A stretch of 64,000 nt of DNA from Alphaproteobacteria bacterium (GTDB lineage Bacteria; Pseudomonadota; Alphaproteobacteria; Caulobacterales; Caulobacteraceae). The stretch covers positions 62,001-126,000 of the forward strand of contig JAHJOK010000016.1 in the NCBI GenBank assembly GCA_018820205.1, in the 5' to 3' direction. Shown one piece after another: positions 51,193-60,372 of the stretch. A model generated the notes under the pieces. The model ran no database searches. It saw nothing but the letters and a program-made list of their open reading frames with translations, and was not told the DNA's origin. The position numbers were made by a program, and so were the translations under genes. How positions within the stretch are numbered: position 1 is the first letter of the stretch; each line of letters opens with the position of its first letter.

Positions 51193-52422
51193 TCAGCGCA
51201 GCGCCTGCAACTGCGCCTCGAACCCGTCGATGATCATGGATTTGCGCCAGCGCTGTTCGGCGCGCAGCCTGGCGTTCCGGCCCAGGGTCCGGCGCGCGTC
51301 CGTGTCCTCGGCAAGGCCCAGCACGGCCGCCGCCATCGCCTCGCCCGTCGCGTCGCACAGGGCGCCGCAGCCCTCGACCTCGGCCGCCAGGCCCGATCCC
51401 GGCGCGGCCATCGCCACGACCGGCCGCCCCGACGCCAGCATCCCGGTCAGCTTGGACGGCAGCACCAGGTCGGCGGCCTCCGGTCTCTGTGGCAACAGGT
51501 GGATGTCGGCCGTCCCCAACAACTCGGACAGTCGTTCCATCGGCTGCAGCGGCAGGAAATGCACATCGTCCCGACCCGCGCAGGCGGCCTCCAGCGTCGT
51601 CCGCGCCGGCCCTTCGCCGCAGAACAGGAAGCTGACCGGCGCACCGGCCGCCGCGACCCGCGCGACCACGCCGCCCAGCATCTCGATCCCCTGTTTGGCG
51701 GCCATGTTGCCGGAATAGAGGGCGACGATCCGGTCCGGCGCGATGTGCAGTTGTCGGCGATAGGCGCTGTCGCTGGTCGCAGCCATCGCGACGGCGTCCA
51801 CGTCGACCCAGTTGCGCAGCTCCATCGTACGGTCGACCGGCACGCCCTTCCGATCCAGCAGGGCCACCATCGCGCCCGAGATGCTGGACACCCGGTCGAA
51901 GCCTTTCAGGACGCGCCGCTCCAGCCCCAGGGCGGCCTGTCGCCCCATGCCCTTGTCGAGCAGGCCCAGGTCGAAAGCCGCGTCGACCTCGAAATCCTGC
52001 ACATGCAGCCAGCTGGCCGCGCCGCAGACGCGCGCCGCCAAAAGCGCGGCGCCCGCAGCCGCGACGGTGGGCGCGATGGCCAGCACGACGTCCGGCCTCA
52101 ACCGCAGCGCCGCGGCCACCGCCGAGGGCGTCGCCGCCAGTCCGAACGAGGCCAGATGCGCGACCCGCCGGGCGCCGCTGGGGCGGGCGGGGACATACAG
52201 CGGAGTCCGGTGCAGGGTCACGCCGTTGCGGACCTCCCGCGTCCAACGGCCGCCCGAGAACCCGTCCGCCACCTTCCATTGGGGATAGTAGGGCGGACCG
52301 CAGACGACCTCGACCCGATGGCCGCGCACGACCAGATCCTCGGCCAGTTCGGTCGTGTATTTGGCGCAGCCCACCAGTTCGGGGGCATAGTTCAGCGCGA
52401 TGATCAGGACCTTCAGGCTCAC
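51193..52422 (-). CDS. Glycosyltransferase family 4, WcaI-like
   Basis: This 409-aa cytoplasmic GT-B enzyme has an N-terminal donor-independent domain beginning LKVLIIALNYAPELVGCAKY and the segment VVCGPPYYPQWKV typical of WcaI (colanic acid) and related exopolysaccharide transferases. The C-terminal nucleotide-sugar domain shows ALYSGNMAAKQGIEML, FLFCGEGP and LLPQRPEAADLVLPSKLTGM. Donor and acceptor sugars are unknown. It converges with the phosphoglycosyltransferase gene, leaving a 42-bp gap. Confidence 0.9.
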   Translation of the reverse strand: MSLKVLIIALNYAPELVGCAKYTTELAEDLVVRGHRVEVVCGPPYYPQWKVADGFSGGRWTREVRNGVTLHRTPLYVPARPSGARRVAHLASFGLAATPSAVAAALRLRPDVVLAIAPTVAAAGAALLAARVCGAASWLHVQDFEVDAAFDLGLLDKGMGRQAALGLERRVLKGFDRVSSISGAMVALLDRKGVPVDRTMELRNWVDVDAVAMAATSDSAYRRQLHIAPDRIVALYSGNMAAKQGIEMLGGVVARVAAAGAPVSFLFCGEGPARTTLEAACAGRDDVHFLPLQPMERLSELLGTADIHLLPQRPEAADLVLPSKLTGMLASGRPVVAMAAPGSGLAAEVEGCGALCDATGEAMAAAVLGLAEDTDARRTLGRNARLRAEQRWRKSMIIDGFEAQLQALR

Positions 52423-52668
52423 GCCCGGCGCCCGACGCTACGCGGACGGTCGGCCTGGACGACCAGGTGCATTTGATCGGCGCCCCAGATGTCCATCGAT
52501 CCCAGTCCCCAAGCCAGCGCGAAGCTGGCATGCTGCGCCGCACAATATCAAGGTGCACAGTTCGTGGAACCGTGATTTCATTGATGTAGTGATGCCAAGG
52601 TCGCGAAATGCGGGATCGGACGATGGTCGGTCGGTGTCCGACGTCCATCGTGGCAAGGGGGAGGGTTC
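52423..52668. other. Divergent intergenic region between the GT4 and galE genes
   Basis: The 246 bp hold no gene. The middle part (about 52540-52620) is AT-richer and probably contains the galE promoter. A GAGGG ribosome-binding site precedes galE. No clear operator or repeat is seen. Confidence 0.4.
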
Positions 52669-53682
52669 ATGATTGAGAAGGTGCTGGTCACCGGCGGCGC
52701 CGGCTATGTCGGTTCGCACGCCTGTCTCGCCCTGGCGGAGGCCGGTTTCGCGCCTGTGGTTTATGACAACCTCAGCAACGGTCACGCCGAGTTCGTCCAA
52801 TGGGGACCGCTGGAGCAGGGCGACATCCGCGACCGCGCCAGGCTGGACGAGGTCATCGCCCTGCACGCGCCCGTCGCCGTCCTGCATTTCGCCGCCCTCA
52901 TCGAGGTCGGCGAATCGGTCAAGGCGCCCGGCCGGTTCTTCGACAACAACGTCGGCGGCGCCATCACCCTGATCGAGGCCGCGCGGGCCGGAGGGATCCG
53001 GGCCATGGTCTTCTCGTCGACCTGCGCCGTCTATGGCGATCCGGTCCGGGTTCCGATGGACGAGGACCATCCGCAGGCGCCGCTGAACCCCTATGCCCGC
53101 TCCAAGCTGATGGTCGAACAGGCGCTGGCGGACTACGACCGCTTCGCCGGATTCCGCTCGGTCCGCCTGCGGTATTTCAACGCAGCCGGCGCCGACGAAG
53201 CCGGCCGGATCGGCGAGCGTCACGAGCCCGAAACCCATGCCATCCCGCTGGCCCTCCAGACCGCCCTGGGACAGCGCGACGGCTTCACCATCTTCGGCGA
53301 CGATTACGACACGCCGGACGGGACGGCGATGCGCGACTATGTCCACGTGCACGACCTGGCCGACGCCCACGTCCGGGCGCTCCGCTATCTGCTCGAGGGC
53401 GGCGAAAGCGACGTTTTCAACCTGGGCACCGGCACGGGCACCACGGTGCGCGACCTGGTGGAGACGATCAGCCGGACGACCAACAGGCCGTTCCCCGTCG
53501 GGATGGCGGGCCGCCGGCCCGGCGATGCGCCGCGTCTGGTGGCCGACAATCGCAAGGCGCGCGAGGTGCTGGGCTGGCGTCCTCTTCGAGGGCTGGACGA
53601 GATCGTCGCCTCGGCCTGGCGGTGGCATGAGGCGGAGCGGTCGCGGGCCGAGACCCCGGCGTCGAAACACCCCGTGACCTGA
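52669..53682 (+). CDS. galE: UDP-glucose 4-epimerase
   Basis: This 337-aa extended SDR enzyme interconverts UDP-glucose and UDP-galactose. It shows the NAD-binding VTGGAGYVGSHACLALAEAG, the catalytic Ser/Thr in FSSTCAVYGDP, the Tyr-Lys pair in NPYARSKLMVE, RYFNAAGADEAGRIGE, and DYVHVHDLADAH. Length is typical. Together with ugd and the second epimerase nearby it supplies nucleotide sugars for surface polysaccharide. It stands 52 bp before a GH3 gene on the same strand. Confidence 0.96.
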   Translation: MIEKVLVTGGAGYVGSHACLALAEAGFAPVVYDNLSNGHAEFVQWGPLEQGDIRDRARLDEVIALHAPVAVLHFAALIEVGESVKAPGRFFDNNVGGAITLIEAARAGGIRAMVFSSTCAVYGDPVRVPMDEDHPQAPLNPYARSKLMVEQALADYDRFAGFRSVRLRYFNAAGADEAGRIGERHEPETHAIPLALQTALGQRDGFTIFGDDYDTPDGTAMRDYVHVHDLADAHVRALRYLLEGGESDVFNLGTGTGTTVRDLVETISRTTNRPFPVGMAGRRPGDAPRLVADNRKAREVLGWRPLRGLDEIVASAWRWHEAERSRAETPASKHPVT

Positions 53683-53734
53683 CAGCGGGCGACGCGGCGG
53701 CTAATCGGTTCGGATCGCAACCGAAAGCTTTCCG

Positions 53735-56032
53735 ATGACCCAGATCACCGCCCTGCCGTCCCGCCGCCTCGTCCTGGCCGCGCTGGCGGCGCTGGGAGCC
53801 GGCGCGGTCGCCGCGCCCCGCACGGCCTCGGCCCGCCAGGCCGCCGATCTGGCCCGCGTCGACGCCCTGATCGGACGGATGACGATCCAGGAGAAGGCCG
53901 GTCAGTTGAACCTGTTGGGCGATCCGTTCCGGTTCCGTCCCCTGAACGTCAACCCGCTGGACGGGCAGGGCGACCCCGCGCGGGTGACGCAGATGATCCG
54001 CGACGGAACCGTCGGCAATCTGTTCAACGGCGTCGGGGCCGAGGCCGGGCGTCGCATCCAGACCATCGCGGTCGAGGAAAGCCGGCTGGGCATTCCCCTG
54101 CTGTTCGCCGCCGACATCATTCATGGCCTGAAGACCGTCTTCCCCGTGCCCCTGGCGGAGGCCGCGGCATTCGACGCCGACCTGGCCCGGCGCACCGCGC
54201 GGGCGGCGGGGCTGGAGGGGGCGGCCTCGGCCATCCACCAGACCTACGCCCCCATGGTCGACGTGGCGCGCGACCAGCGCTGGGGCCGCGTAGTCGAGGG
54301 TGCGGGCGAGGACGTCTATCTGAACAATGTGCTGGCCGCCGCCCGCGTACGCGGCTTCCAGGGCGAGAAGGGGCTGGCCGACCGGGACGCCCTGTTGGCC
54401 ACGCCCAAGCATTTCGCCGCCTATTCGGCCGCGATCGGCGGGATGGAATACAATACGACGGACATGTCCGAGGCGACGCTGCGCGGAGTCTTCCTGCCGC
54501 CATTCAAGGCCGCGTTCGACGCCGGCGCCCTGTCGACCATGAGCGCCTTCAACGACCTGAACGGCGTGCCGGCGTCGGGGAACCACTGGCTGCTGACCGA
54601 AATCCTGCGCGACGAGTGGGGTTTCGAGGGCTTCGTGGTGTCCGACTACACGTCCGAGAATGAGCTGATCGCCCACGGCTTCGCCGCCGACGGCCGCGAC
54701 GCGGCGCGCATCGCCCTGCTGGCCGGGGTCGACATGTCGATGGTCTCGGGCCTGTATCTGGAACACATCCCCGACCTGGTGGACAAGGGCGACGTGCCGA
54801 TGGCCCGGGTCGATCAGGCAGTGCGCCGGGTGCTGCTGACCAAGGCGGCCCTGGGCCTGTTCGACGATCCCTATCGCGGCTGCGATCCGCGCCGCGAACG
54901 GGCCGTTGTCGGCTCGCGCGAGCACCGCGACCTGGCCCGCGAGGCCGGGGTCAAGTCCATCGTCCTGCTGAAGAACGAGGGCGGGGTCCTGCCGCTGAAG
55001 ACCTCGGGCCAGAAGATTGCCCTGATCGGTCCGTTCGGCGACGACGTGGCCAACATCTTCGGACCCTGGACCATCTGGGGCGACGAGAGCCGCCGCATCT
55101 CGCTGGAGGCCGGCTTCCGCGAGGCCATGGCCGACGGCGGCGACCTGATGGTGGTCAAGGGCTGCGAGGTCGAGGCGCCGCTGGCCGGCGGGATCGAGGC
55201 GGCGACGCTGGCGGCGGCCCGCGCCGATGTCGTGGTCCTGGCCCTGGGTGAAACGGCCAACATGTCGGGCGAGGCCCAATCCCGCACGCAGATCGACATC
55301 CCCGAGGCCCAGCGCGCGCTCGCCGAGGCCGTCGCCGCCACCGGAAAGCCGGTCGTCGTCCTGCTGAGGAACGGTCGGGCGATGGAACTGTCGGGCGTGG
55401 TCAAGGACGCAGAGGCCATCGTCGTCACCTGGTTCCTGGGCGGAGAGATGGGCCACGCGGTCGCCGACGTGGTGTTCGGCAAGGCCTCGCCCTCCGGCCG
55501 CCTGCCGGTCAGCTTCCCGCACCGGTCGGGCCAGCAGCCCTACAGCTATGATCACAAGACCACCGGCCGCCCCGCCGACAACAGTCTGGCGTCGCAGGAA
55601 TACGTGGCCCGCTATCGCGAGACGACCAACACCGCCCTCTATCCGTTCGGACACGGCCTGACCTATGGCGCGGCGACCTATGGACCGGCGACCCTGTCGG
55701 CGGCGACCCTGGACTGGGATGGCTCGGTCGAGGTCTCGGTCGCGGTGACCAACACGGGCGAGCGCGCGATCGTCGAGACGGTGCAGCTGTATATCCACGA
55801 CCGGGTCGCCAGCCTGACCCAGCCGGGCCGCCGGTTGCGCGATTTCCGCAAGGTCGCCCTGGCCCCGGGCGAGAGCCGGACCGTGACGTTCACCCTGGCT
55901 CGCGCCCAACTGGAGTTCGTCGGCGCCGCCGACCGTCCCGCCGTCGAGCCGGGCCTGTTCGACGTCTGGCTGACGTCCTCGGCCCAGGCGGGCGAACCGG
56001 CGACCCTGACCCTGGGCCGTCCGGCGGGTTGA
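53735..56032 (+). CDS. Secreted GH3 beta-glucosidase
   Basis: This 765-aa enzyme has a Tat-like signal (SRRLVLAALAALGAGAVAA). The two GH3 domains and the C-terminal fibronectin-III-like domain (VSVAVTNTGERAIVETVQLY) are present. The nucleophile Asp is in GFVVSDYTSENELIAHG; LLATPKHFAAYSA and WTIWGDE are also typical of BglX-like enzymes. It probably cleaves beta-linked gluco-oligosaccharides in the periplasm. It is downstream of galE but not clearly linked to it in function. Confidence 0.94.
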   Translation: MTQITALPSRRLVLAALAALGAGAVAAPRTASARQAADLARVDALIGRMTIQEKAGQLNLLGDPFRFRPLNVNPLDGQGDPARVTQMIRDGTVGNLFNGVGAEAGRRIQTIAVEESRLGIPLLFAADIIHGLKTVFPVPLAEAAAFDADLARRTARAAGLEGAASAIHQTYAPMVDVARDQRWGRVVEGAGEDVYLNNVLAAARVRGFQGEKGLADRDALLATPKHFAAYSAAIGGMEYNTTDMSEATLRGVFLPPFKAAFDAGALSTMSAFNDLNGVPASGNHWLLTEILRDEWGFEGFVVSDYTSENELIAHGFAADGRDAARIALLAGVDMSMVSGLYLEHIPDLVDKGDVPMARVDQAVRRVLLTKAALGLFDDPYRGCDPRRERAVVGSREHRDLAREAGVKSIVLLKNEGGVLPLKTSGQKIALIGPFGDDVANIFGPWTIWGDESRRISLEAGFREAMADGGDLMVVKGCEVEAPLAGGIEAATLAAARADVVVLALGETANMSGEAQSRTQIDIPEAQRALAEAVAATGKPVVVLLRNGRAMELSGVVKDAEAIVVTWFLGGEMGHAVADVVFGKASPSGRLPVSFPHRSGQQPYSYDHKTTGRPADNSLASQEYVARYRETTNTALYPFGHGLTYGAATYGPATLSAATLDWDGSVEVSVAVTNTGERAIVETVQLYIHDRVASLTQPGRRLRDFRKVALAPGESRTVTFTLARAQLEFVGAADRPAVEPGLFDVWLTSSAQAGEPATLTLGRPAG

Positions 56033-56063
56033 ACGAAGTGAGCCGAGCGGGCATGGATTGATC

Positions 56064-56870
56064 ATGCTCTCCCGGCTGTTCCCCCATCGGTCCGCGCGGT
56101 CGGCGTCTCGCACGCCGCCCGACTGCGTGATCTGGGCGGTGGGTGACATTCACGGCCGGTCCGATCTGGCGGACCGGCTGATCCAGGCCATCCGCGCCGA
56201 CCTCTCGGCCGCGCCCGTGTCGCGCAAGGCGGTGGTGTTCCTGGGCGATCACATCGATCGGGGCCTGGATTCGAAAGGCGTGCTGAACCAGCTTTGCAAT
56301 CTGGAGGTCGATCCGGCGCTGGAGGTTCACTTCATCCGCGGCAATCACGAGGACAGGATGGAGGCGTTCCTGGCCGATCCGGCCGTCGGACCCTCGTGGT
56401 GCGAGTATGGCGGTCGCGACACCCTGGCCTCGTACGGCGTCGCGCCGCCGGCGATGCGCGGCGACATGGCCGGCTGGGCCGAGACATCGCGCGCCCTGGC
56501 CCTGGCCATGCCGGAAAGCCACCACGACCTGCTGGCGACCCAGCAACACTCCGTCGCCATCGGCGACTATGTCTTCGTCCATGCGGGCCTGCGGCCGGGC
56601 CTGCCTCTGGCGGCGCAGTCATCCGAGGACATGATGTGGATCCGCCAGCCCTTCCTGGACCACCCCGCCCCGTTCGAGAAGGTCGTCGTCCACGGCCACA
56701 CGCCGACGGATGCGGTCGTCTCCGACGCCCGCCGGATCGGCATCGACACCGGCGCCTACGCCACCAACGTCCTGTCCGCCGTCCGCCTGGAAGGCGAGAC
56801 CCGCGTGCTCCTGCAGGCGACGGGCCGGGCCGGGCGGGTGTCGGTCTCGACCTCTTCGCTGTCACGCTGA
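56064..56870 (+). CDS. PPP-family metallophosphatase (serine/threonine phosphatase-like)
   Basis: This 268-aa protein shows the binuclear-metal motifs of the PPP family in order: GDIHGR, GDHIDRG, GNHEDRM, then the later histidines in FVHAGLRPG and VVVHGHTPT. The fold fits bacterial protein phosphatases and ApaH-like enzymes; the substrate cannot be told. In related bacteria similar genes are found in exopolysaccharide clusters, where they may oppose a kinase, but no kinase is seen here. The ATG was chosen over a TTG two codons upstream. Confidence 0.88.
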   Translation: MLSRLFPHRSARSASRTPPDCVIWAVGDIHGRSDLADRLIQAIRADLSAAPVSRKAVVFLGDHIDRGLDSKGVLNQLCNLEVDPALEVHFIRGNHEDRMEAFLADPAVGPSWCEYGGRDTLASYGVAPPAMRGDMAGWAETSRALALAMPESHHDLLATQQHSVAIGDYVFVHAGLRPGLPLAAQSSEDMMWIRQPFLDHPAPFEKVVVHGHTPTDAVVSDARRIGIDTGAYATNVLSAVRLEGETRVLLQATGRAGRVSVSTSSLSR

Positions 56871-56930
56871 ACGGTCTGGCACCGAGCGTCTCAAACTGCC
56901 AAGCTTGGATGAACGGATTATCGATGTCCC

Positions 56931-58028
56931 ATGGCGGCGAACACTCAACCGGTCGGAAACAACGACGCCTACAGCTGGATGGATTTGCTGCGGTGGTTGG
57001 CGGCGACCCTCGTGCTGATCAGCCACGCCCGCGACCTTCTTTTCGAGGACTATTCCGGTAGCATCTGGAGCGCGCCCTTTTATGTCGGCAGCGGCTTGGG
57101 CCACTCGTCGGTCATTCTGTTTTTCGTCCTGAGTGGGTTCTGGATCGCCCGGACCGTTCTGCGCCGTACCGCAGGGTCACCCGACGCCTTCTGGACCGGC
57201 TATCTGATCGATCGGCTGTCGCGCCTGTGGGTCGTCCTGCTGCCCGCTCTGGTCGTCGGGTACGGGCTGGACGCGACAGGTCTGCATTTTTTTCCGGAGA
57301 GTTATTCCAACGACCAAGCCTATCATACCGCGCGCGATGTCGCCGGTTCGATGGGCGTCGTGACTTGGATAGGGAATGTATTTTTCCAGCAATCTTTGCT
57401 GGTGGACGCACTCGGCTCAAACGGCCCACTCTGGAGCCTTGCGTTTGAGTTCTGGTTCTATCTGTGGTTTCCGGCCCTGCTGTTGGCTGCCCGTCGGCCC
57501 AGCCTTTGGTTGCTCAGTCTGGGCATGGGAGTGATGTTCCCGCAGTTGATCGGGGGGTTCGCCTGCTGGCTCGCCGGCGCGGCCGTGGCCGCATCCTCCG
57601 GTTTCATGCCGGTGGTGCGGCGTCCGATCGTGGCGTTGAGTTCTTCCGGCGTGTCGGCGGCCGCCATCTTCGTCGCCGGATCGGTCGCCGACGGGCCTGG
57701 ATGGGCGTGGGACTTCGCCATCGCCGCCACGTTCGCCCTTTTCCTGTTCGTCCTGCTGAGGGCCCCTGTGCGCTTTCCAGCAGTGCTGATGCCTCTGGCG
57801 CGGTTCGGATCAAGATCGTCCTTTTCCCTCTATGTGATCCATTTCCCATTGCTGTTGTTCGGGGTCGCGGCCCTGGGGCTGCCACGGGCCGCCTTCGGCG
57901 CCGCCAGCCTTGGATGGCTCGCTGTCGCGGTCGCAGTCTGCACATTGGTCGCCATTGGGTTCTCGAACCTCACCGAAGCACAGACTTCGCGCGTACGAGA
58001 TTGGGCCAGACGGCGTGCACGGCTCTGA
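56931..58028 (+). CDS. Acyltransferase family 3 membrane protein
   Basis: This 365-aa integral membrane protein has about ten hydrophobic helices. The Acyl_transf_3 marks are WMDLLRWLAATLVLISHARD (catalytic-type histidine), ILFFVLSGFWIARTVLRR, RLSRLWVVLLPALVVGYGLD, LWSLAFEFWFYLWFPALLL and SLYVIHFPLLLFG. Members O-acetylate or otherwise acylate surface polysaccharides. The base composition looks lower in GC than the neighbours (frequent T and A at third codon positions in its first half), which hints at a different origin. It converges on the WecG-like gene with a gap of only 20 bp. Confidence 0.88.
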   Translation: MAANTQPVGNNDAYSWMDLLRWLAATLVLISHARDLLFEDYSGSIWSAPFYVGSGLGHSSVILFFVLSGFWIARTVLRRTAGSPDAFWTGYLIDRLSRLWVVLLPALVVGYGLDATGLHFFPESYSNDQAYHTARDVAGSMGVVTWIGNVFFQQSLLVDALGSNGPLWSLAFEFWFYLWFPALLLAARRPSLWLLSLGMGVMFPQLIGGFACWLAGAAVAASSGFMPVVRRPIVALSSSGVSAAAIFVAGSVADGPGWAWDFAIAATFALFLFVLLRAPVRFPAVLMPLARFGSRSSFSLYVIHFPLLLFGVAALGLPRAAFGAASLGWLAVAVAVCTLVAIGFSNLTEAQTSRVRDWARRRARL

Positions 58029-58048
58029 TTGGGGACGTTGCCAGCCGG

Positions 58049-58936
58049 CTACCTGCGTGCCGGTTCGCGTGCCGCAACCGCGCCGCCCCCGCCCCGCATC
58101 GCCCCGATCACGTCGGCGACGATCAGATGGCTCAGGCTCCAGGGCTCGATCAGATAGCGGCGGGCCAGACGTTTGGGGTCGTTGACCAGACGGAACAGCC
58201 ATTCCACGCCCATCCGCCCCATCCAGCGCGGCGCGGCCTTCTGGGCCCCGGCCTCATAGTCGAACGCGGCGCCGACGGAGAAGACGGCGCAGTCGGGCAG
58301 GGCGTCCAGATTGTTCAGGATCCACAGCTCCTGACGCGGCATTCCCATGCCGACGAACAGGATGTGCGGGTCGAAGGCGCGGACCTGTTCCACCACGGCG
58401 GCGTTGTCGCCCGATCCCGGCGTGGGGTCGAAGAAGCCGTCGCGGACGCGGATATCGGCGCGGGGATAGCAGGTCGACAAACGGTCCCGGGCCCGTTCGA
58501 CCACAGACTGTTCGCCGCCGACATACATGACGCGCCAGCCCTTGCGGTCCACCAGGCTCCAGAAATGATCGCGCCAGTCCAGATAGGTGCAGCGATGGAA
58601 CGCCTTGCCGTGCAGGCCCAGCAGTTTGGCGAAATAGATCAGAGGCGTGGAATCCACTTCGACCAGATCGGCCCGCTCGTAAAAGCGGTTCAGGTCGGGA
58701 TGCCGCTCCAGCAGGGCCAGACTGTTCAGGTTGTGGTTGGCGATGACGACCTTGCGGCGCGCATCGACCCAGGTCTCGACGTGGTGCAGCACCTCTTCGG
58801 GGCGGACCAGATCGACCGTCTGGCCCAGCAGCCGCACGCGTTCGCGCGACCGGCGGGCCTTGCGGAAGGGGGCGCGAACGGCGCTGCGGCGGTCGCTCGG
58901 GGCCTGATCGAAGGTGAAGGGCGAGGTCTCGGTCAT
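58049..58936 (-). CDS. WecG/TagA/CpsF-type glycosyltransferase (GT26)
   Basis: This 295-aa enzyme has the GT26 core: VVIANHNLNSLALLERHPDL, DGFFDPTPGSGD, ILFVGMGMPRQELWI, VGAAFDYEAGAQKAAPRWM and GVEWLFRLVNDPKRLARRYL. Such enzymes add the second sugar to an undecaprenyl-linked primer. HfsJ, a holdfast enzyme of Caulobacter, belongs to the same family, so a role in holdfast or exopolysaccharide synthesis together with the nearby sugar-phosphate transferase is plausible. The N-terminal 35 residues are basic and poorly conserved in appearance. Confidence 0.92.
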   Translation of the reverse strand: MTETSPFTFDQAPSDRRSAVRAPFRKARRSRERVRLLGQTVDLVRPEEVLHHVETWVDARRKVVIANHNLNSLALLERHPDLNRFYERADLVEVDSTPLIYFAKLLGLHGKAFHRCTYLDWRDHFWSLVDRKGWRVMYVGGEQSVVERARDRLSTCYPRADIRVRDGFFDPTPGSGDNAAVVEQVRAFDPHILFVGMGMPRQELWILNNLDALPDCAVFSVGAAFDYEAGAQKAAPRWMGRMGVEWLFRLVNDPKRLARRYLIEPWSLSHLIVADVIGAMRGGGGAVAAREPARR

Positions 58937-59067
58937 ACCCGATCATGGGCCGGCCAGCCTCAATATCGGGTAAGGGGACAGGCTTAACGCCCTGTCGCCA
59001 TGGCCTTTTGCTCCCCACCCTGCATTGGGCTAAGGCAAGGCCGATTTTGCGTCAGGAGAGGTCGTCG

Positions 59068-60372
59068 ATGCGCGTCACCATGATCGGAACGGGCTATGTC
59101 GGCCTGGTGTCGGGCGCCTGTTTCGCCGATTTCGGCCACACGGTCGTCTGCGTCGACAAGGACCCGTCCAAGATCGAGCGGCTGAACCGGGGCGAGATCC
59201 CGATCTTCGAGCCGGGCCTGGACCAGCTGGTCGCCGAAAACGTCCGGGCCGGCCGGCTGTCGTTCGCGGTGGACGGCTCGCAGGCCATCCGCGACGCCGA
59301 GATCGTCTTCATCGCCGTGGGCACGCCGACCCGTCGCGGCGACGGTCATGCCGACCTGTCCTATGTCTATGCGGCGGCGGAAGAGATCGCCGGACTGATC
59401 GACGGCTTCACCGTCATCGTCACCAAATCGACCGTCCCCGTCGGCACCGGCGACGAGGTCGAGGCGATCATGAAGAAGGCCAATCCGAACGCCGACTTCG
59501 CCGTGGTCTCCAACCCCGAGTTCCTGCGCGAGGGGGCCGCGATCGAGGATTTCAAACGCCCCGACCGCGTCGTCATCGGCGTCGAGGACGACCGCGCCAA
59601 GGCGGTCATGGCGGAACTGTACCGCCCCTTGAGCCTGAACGAGTTCCCGGTGGTCTATACCCAGCGGCGCACGTCCGAGCTGATCAAGTACGCCGGCAAC
59701 GCCTTCCTGGCGATGAAGATCACCTTCATCAACGAGATCGCCGACCTGTGCGAGAAGGTGGGCGCCGACGTGCAGCAGGTGGCCAAGGGCATCGGGCTGG
59801 ACGGCCGGATCGGCTCGAAATTCCTCAATCCCGGCCCCGGCTACGGCGGATCGTGCTTTCCCAAGGACACCATCGCCCTGGTCCGCACGGCCCAGCAGTA
59901 CGGCGCGCCCGTGCGGCTGATCGAGACCACGGTCGAGGTCAATGACGCCCGCAAACTGGCCATGGCCGACAAGATCCGCAACGCGATGGGCGGCGACATC
60001 GCCGACAAGACCGTCGCCATCCTGGGTCTGACGTTCAAGCCCAACACCGACGACATGCGCGACAGTCCCAGCCTGGCCATCATTCCCGCGCTTCAGGCCA
60101 TGGGCGCATCGGTCAGGGCCTTCGACCCGGAGGGCATGAAGGAGGCCGAGCACCTGTTGAGCGACGTGACCTTCGCCACAGGTCCGTATCAGGCCGCGGA
60201 GGGCGCCGACGCCGTCGTGATCCTGACCGAATGGGACCAGTTCCGCGCCCTGGACATGCCCCGGCTGAAGGGCCTGATGAAACGGGCCCTGCTGATCGAC
60301 CTGAGGAACGTCTACCGCCCGCATGAGGCGCGCGCCGACGGCTTCGACTACGTCGGGGTCGGCAAGCCGTGA
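59068..60372 (+). CDS. ugd: UDP-glucose 6-dehydrogenase
   Basis: This 434-aa enzyme oxidises UDP-glucose to UDP-glucuronate with NAD+. It shows MIGTGYVGLVSGACFADFGH, FIAVGTPTRRGDG, STVPVGTGDEV, NPEFLREGAAI, the catalytic cysteine near residue 260 in GYGGSCFPKDT, and LTFKPNTDDMRDSPSL. AGGAG lies upstream of the ATG. Its stop overlaps the following epimerase start (GTGA), so the pair makes UDP-glucuronate and then probably UDP-galacturonate. Confidence 0.97.
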   Translation: MRVTMIGTGYVGLVSGACFADFGHTVVCVDKDPSKIERLNRGEIPIFEPGLDQLVAENVRAGRLSFAVDGSQAIRDAEIVFIAVGTPTRRGDGHADLSYVYAAAEEIAGLIDGFTVIVTKSTVPVGTGDEVEAIMKKANPNADFAVVSNPEFLREGAAIEDFKRPDRVVIGVEDDRAKAVMAELYRPLSLNEFPVVYTQRRTSELIKYAGNAFLAMKITFINEIADLCEKVGADVQQVAKGIGLDGRIGSKFLNPGPGYGGSCFPKDTIALVRTAQQYGAPVRLIETTVEVNDARKLAMADKIRNAMGGDIADKTVAILGLTFKPNTDDMRDSPSLAIIPALQAMGASVRAFDPEGMKEAEHLLSDVTFATGPYQAAEGADAVVILTEWDQFRALDMPRLKGLMKRALLIDLRNVYRPHEARADGFDYVGVGKP

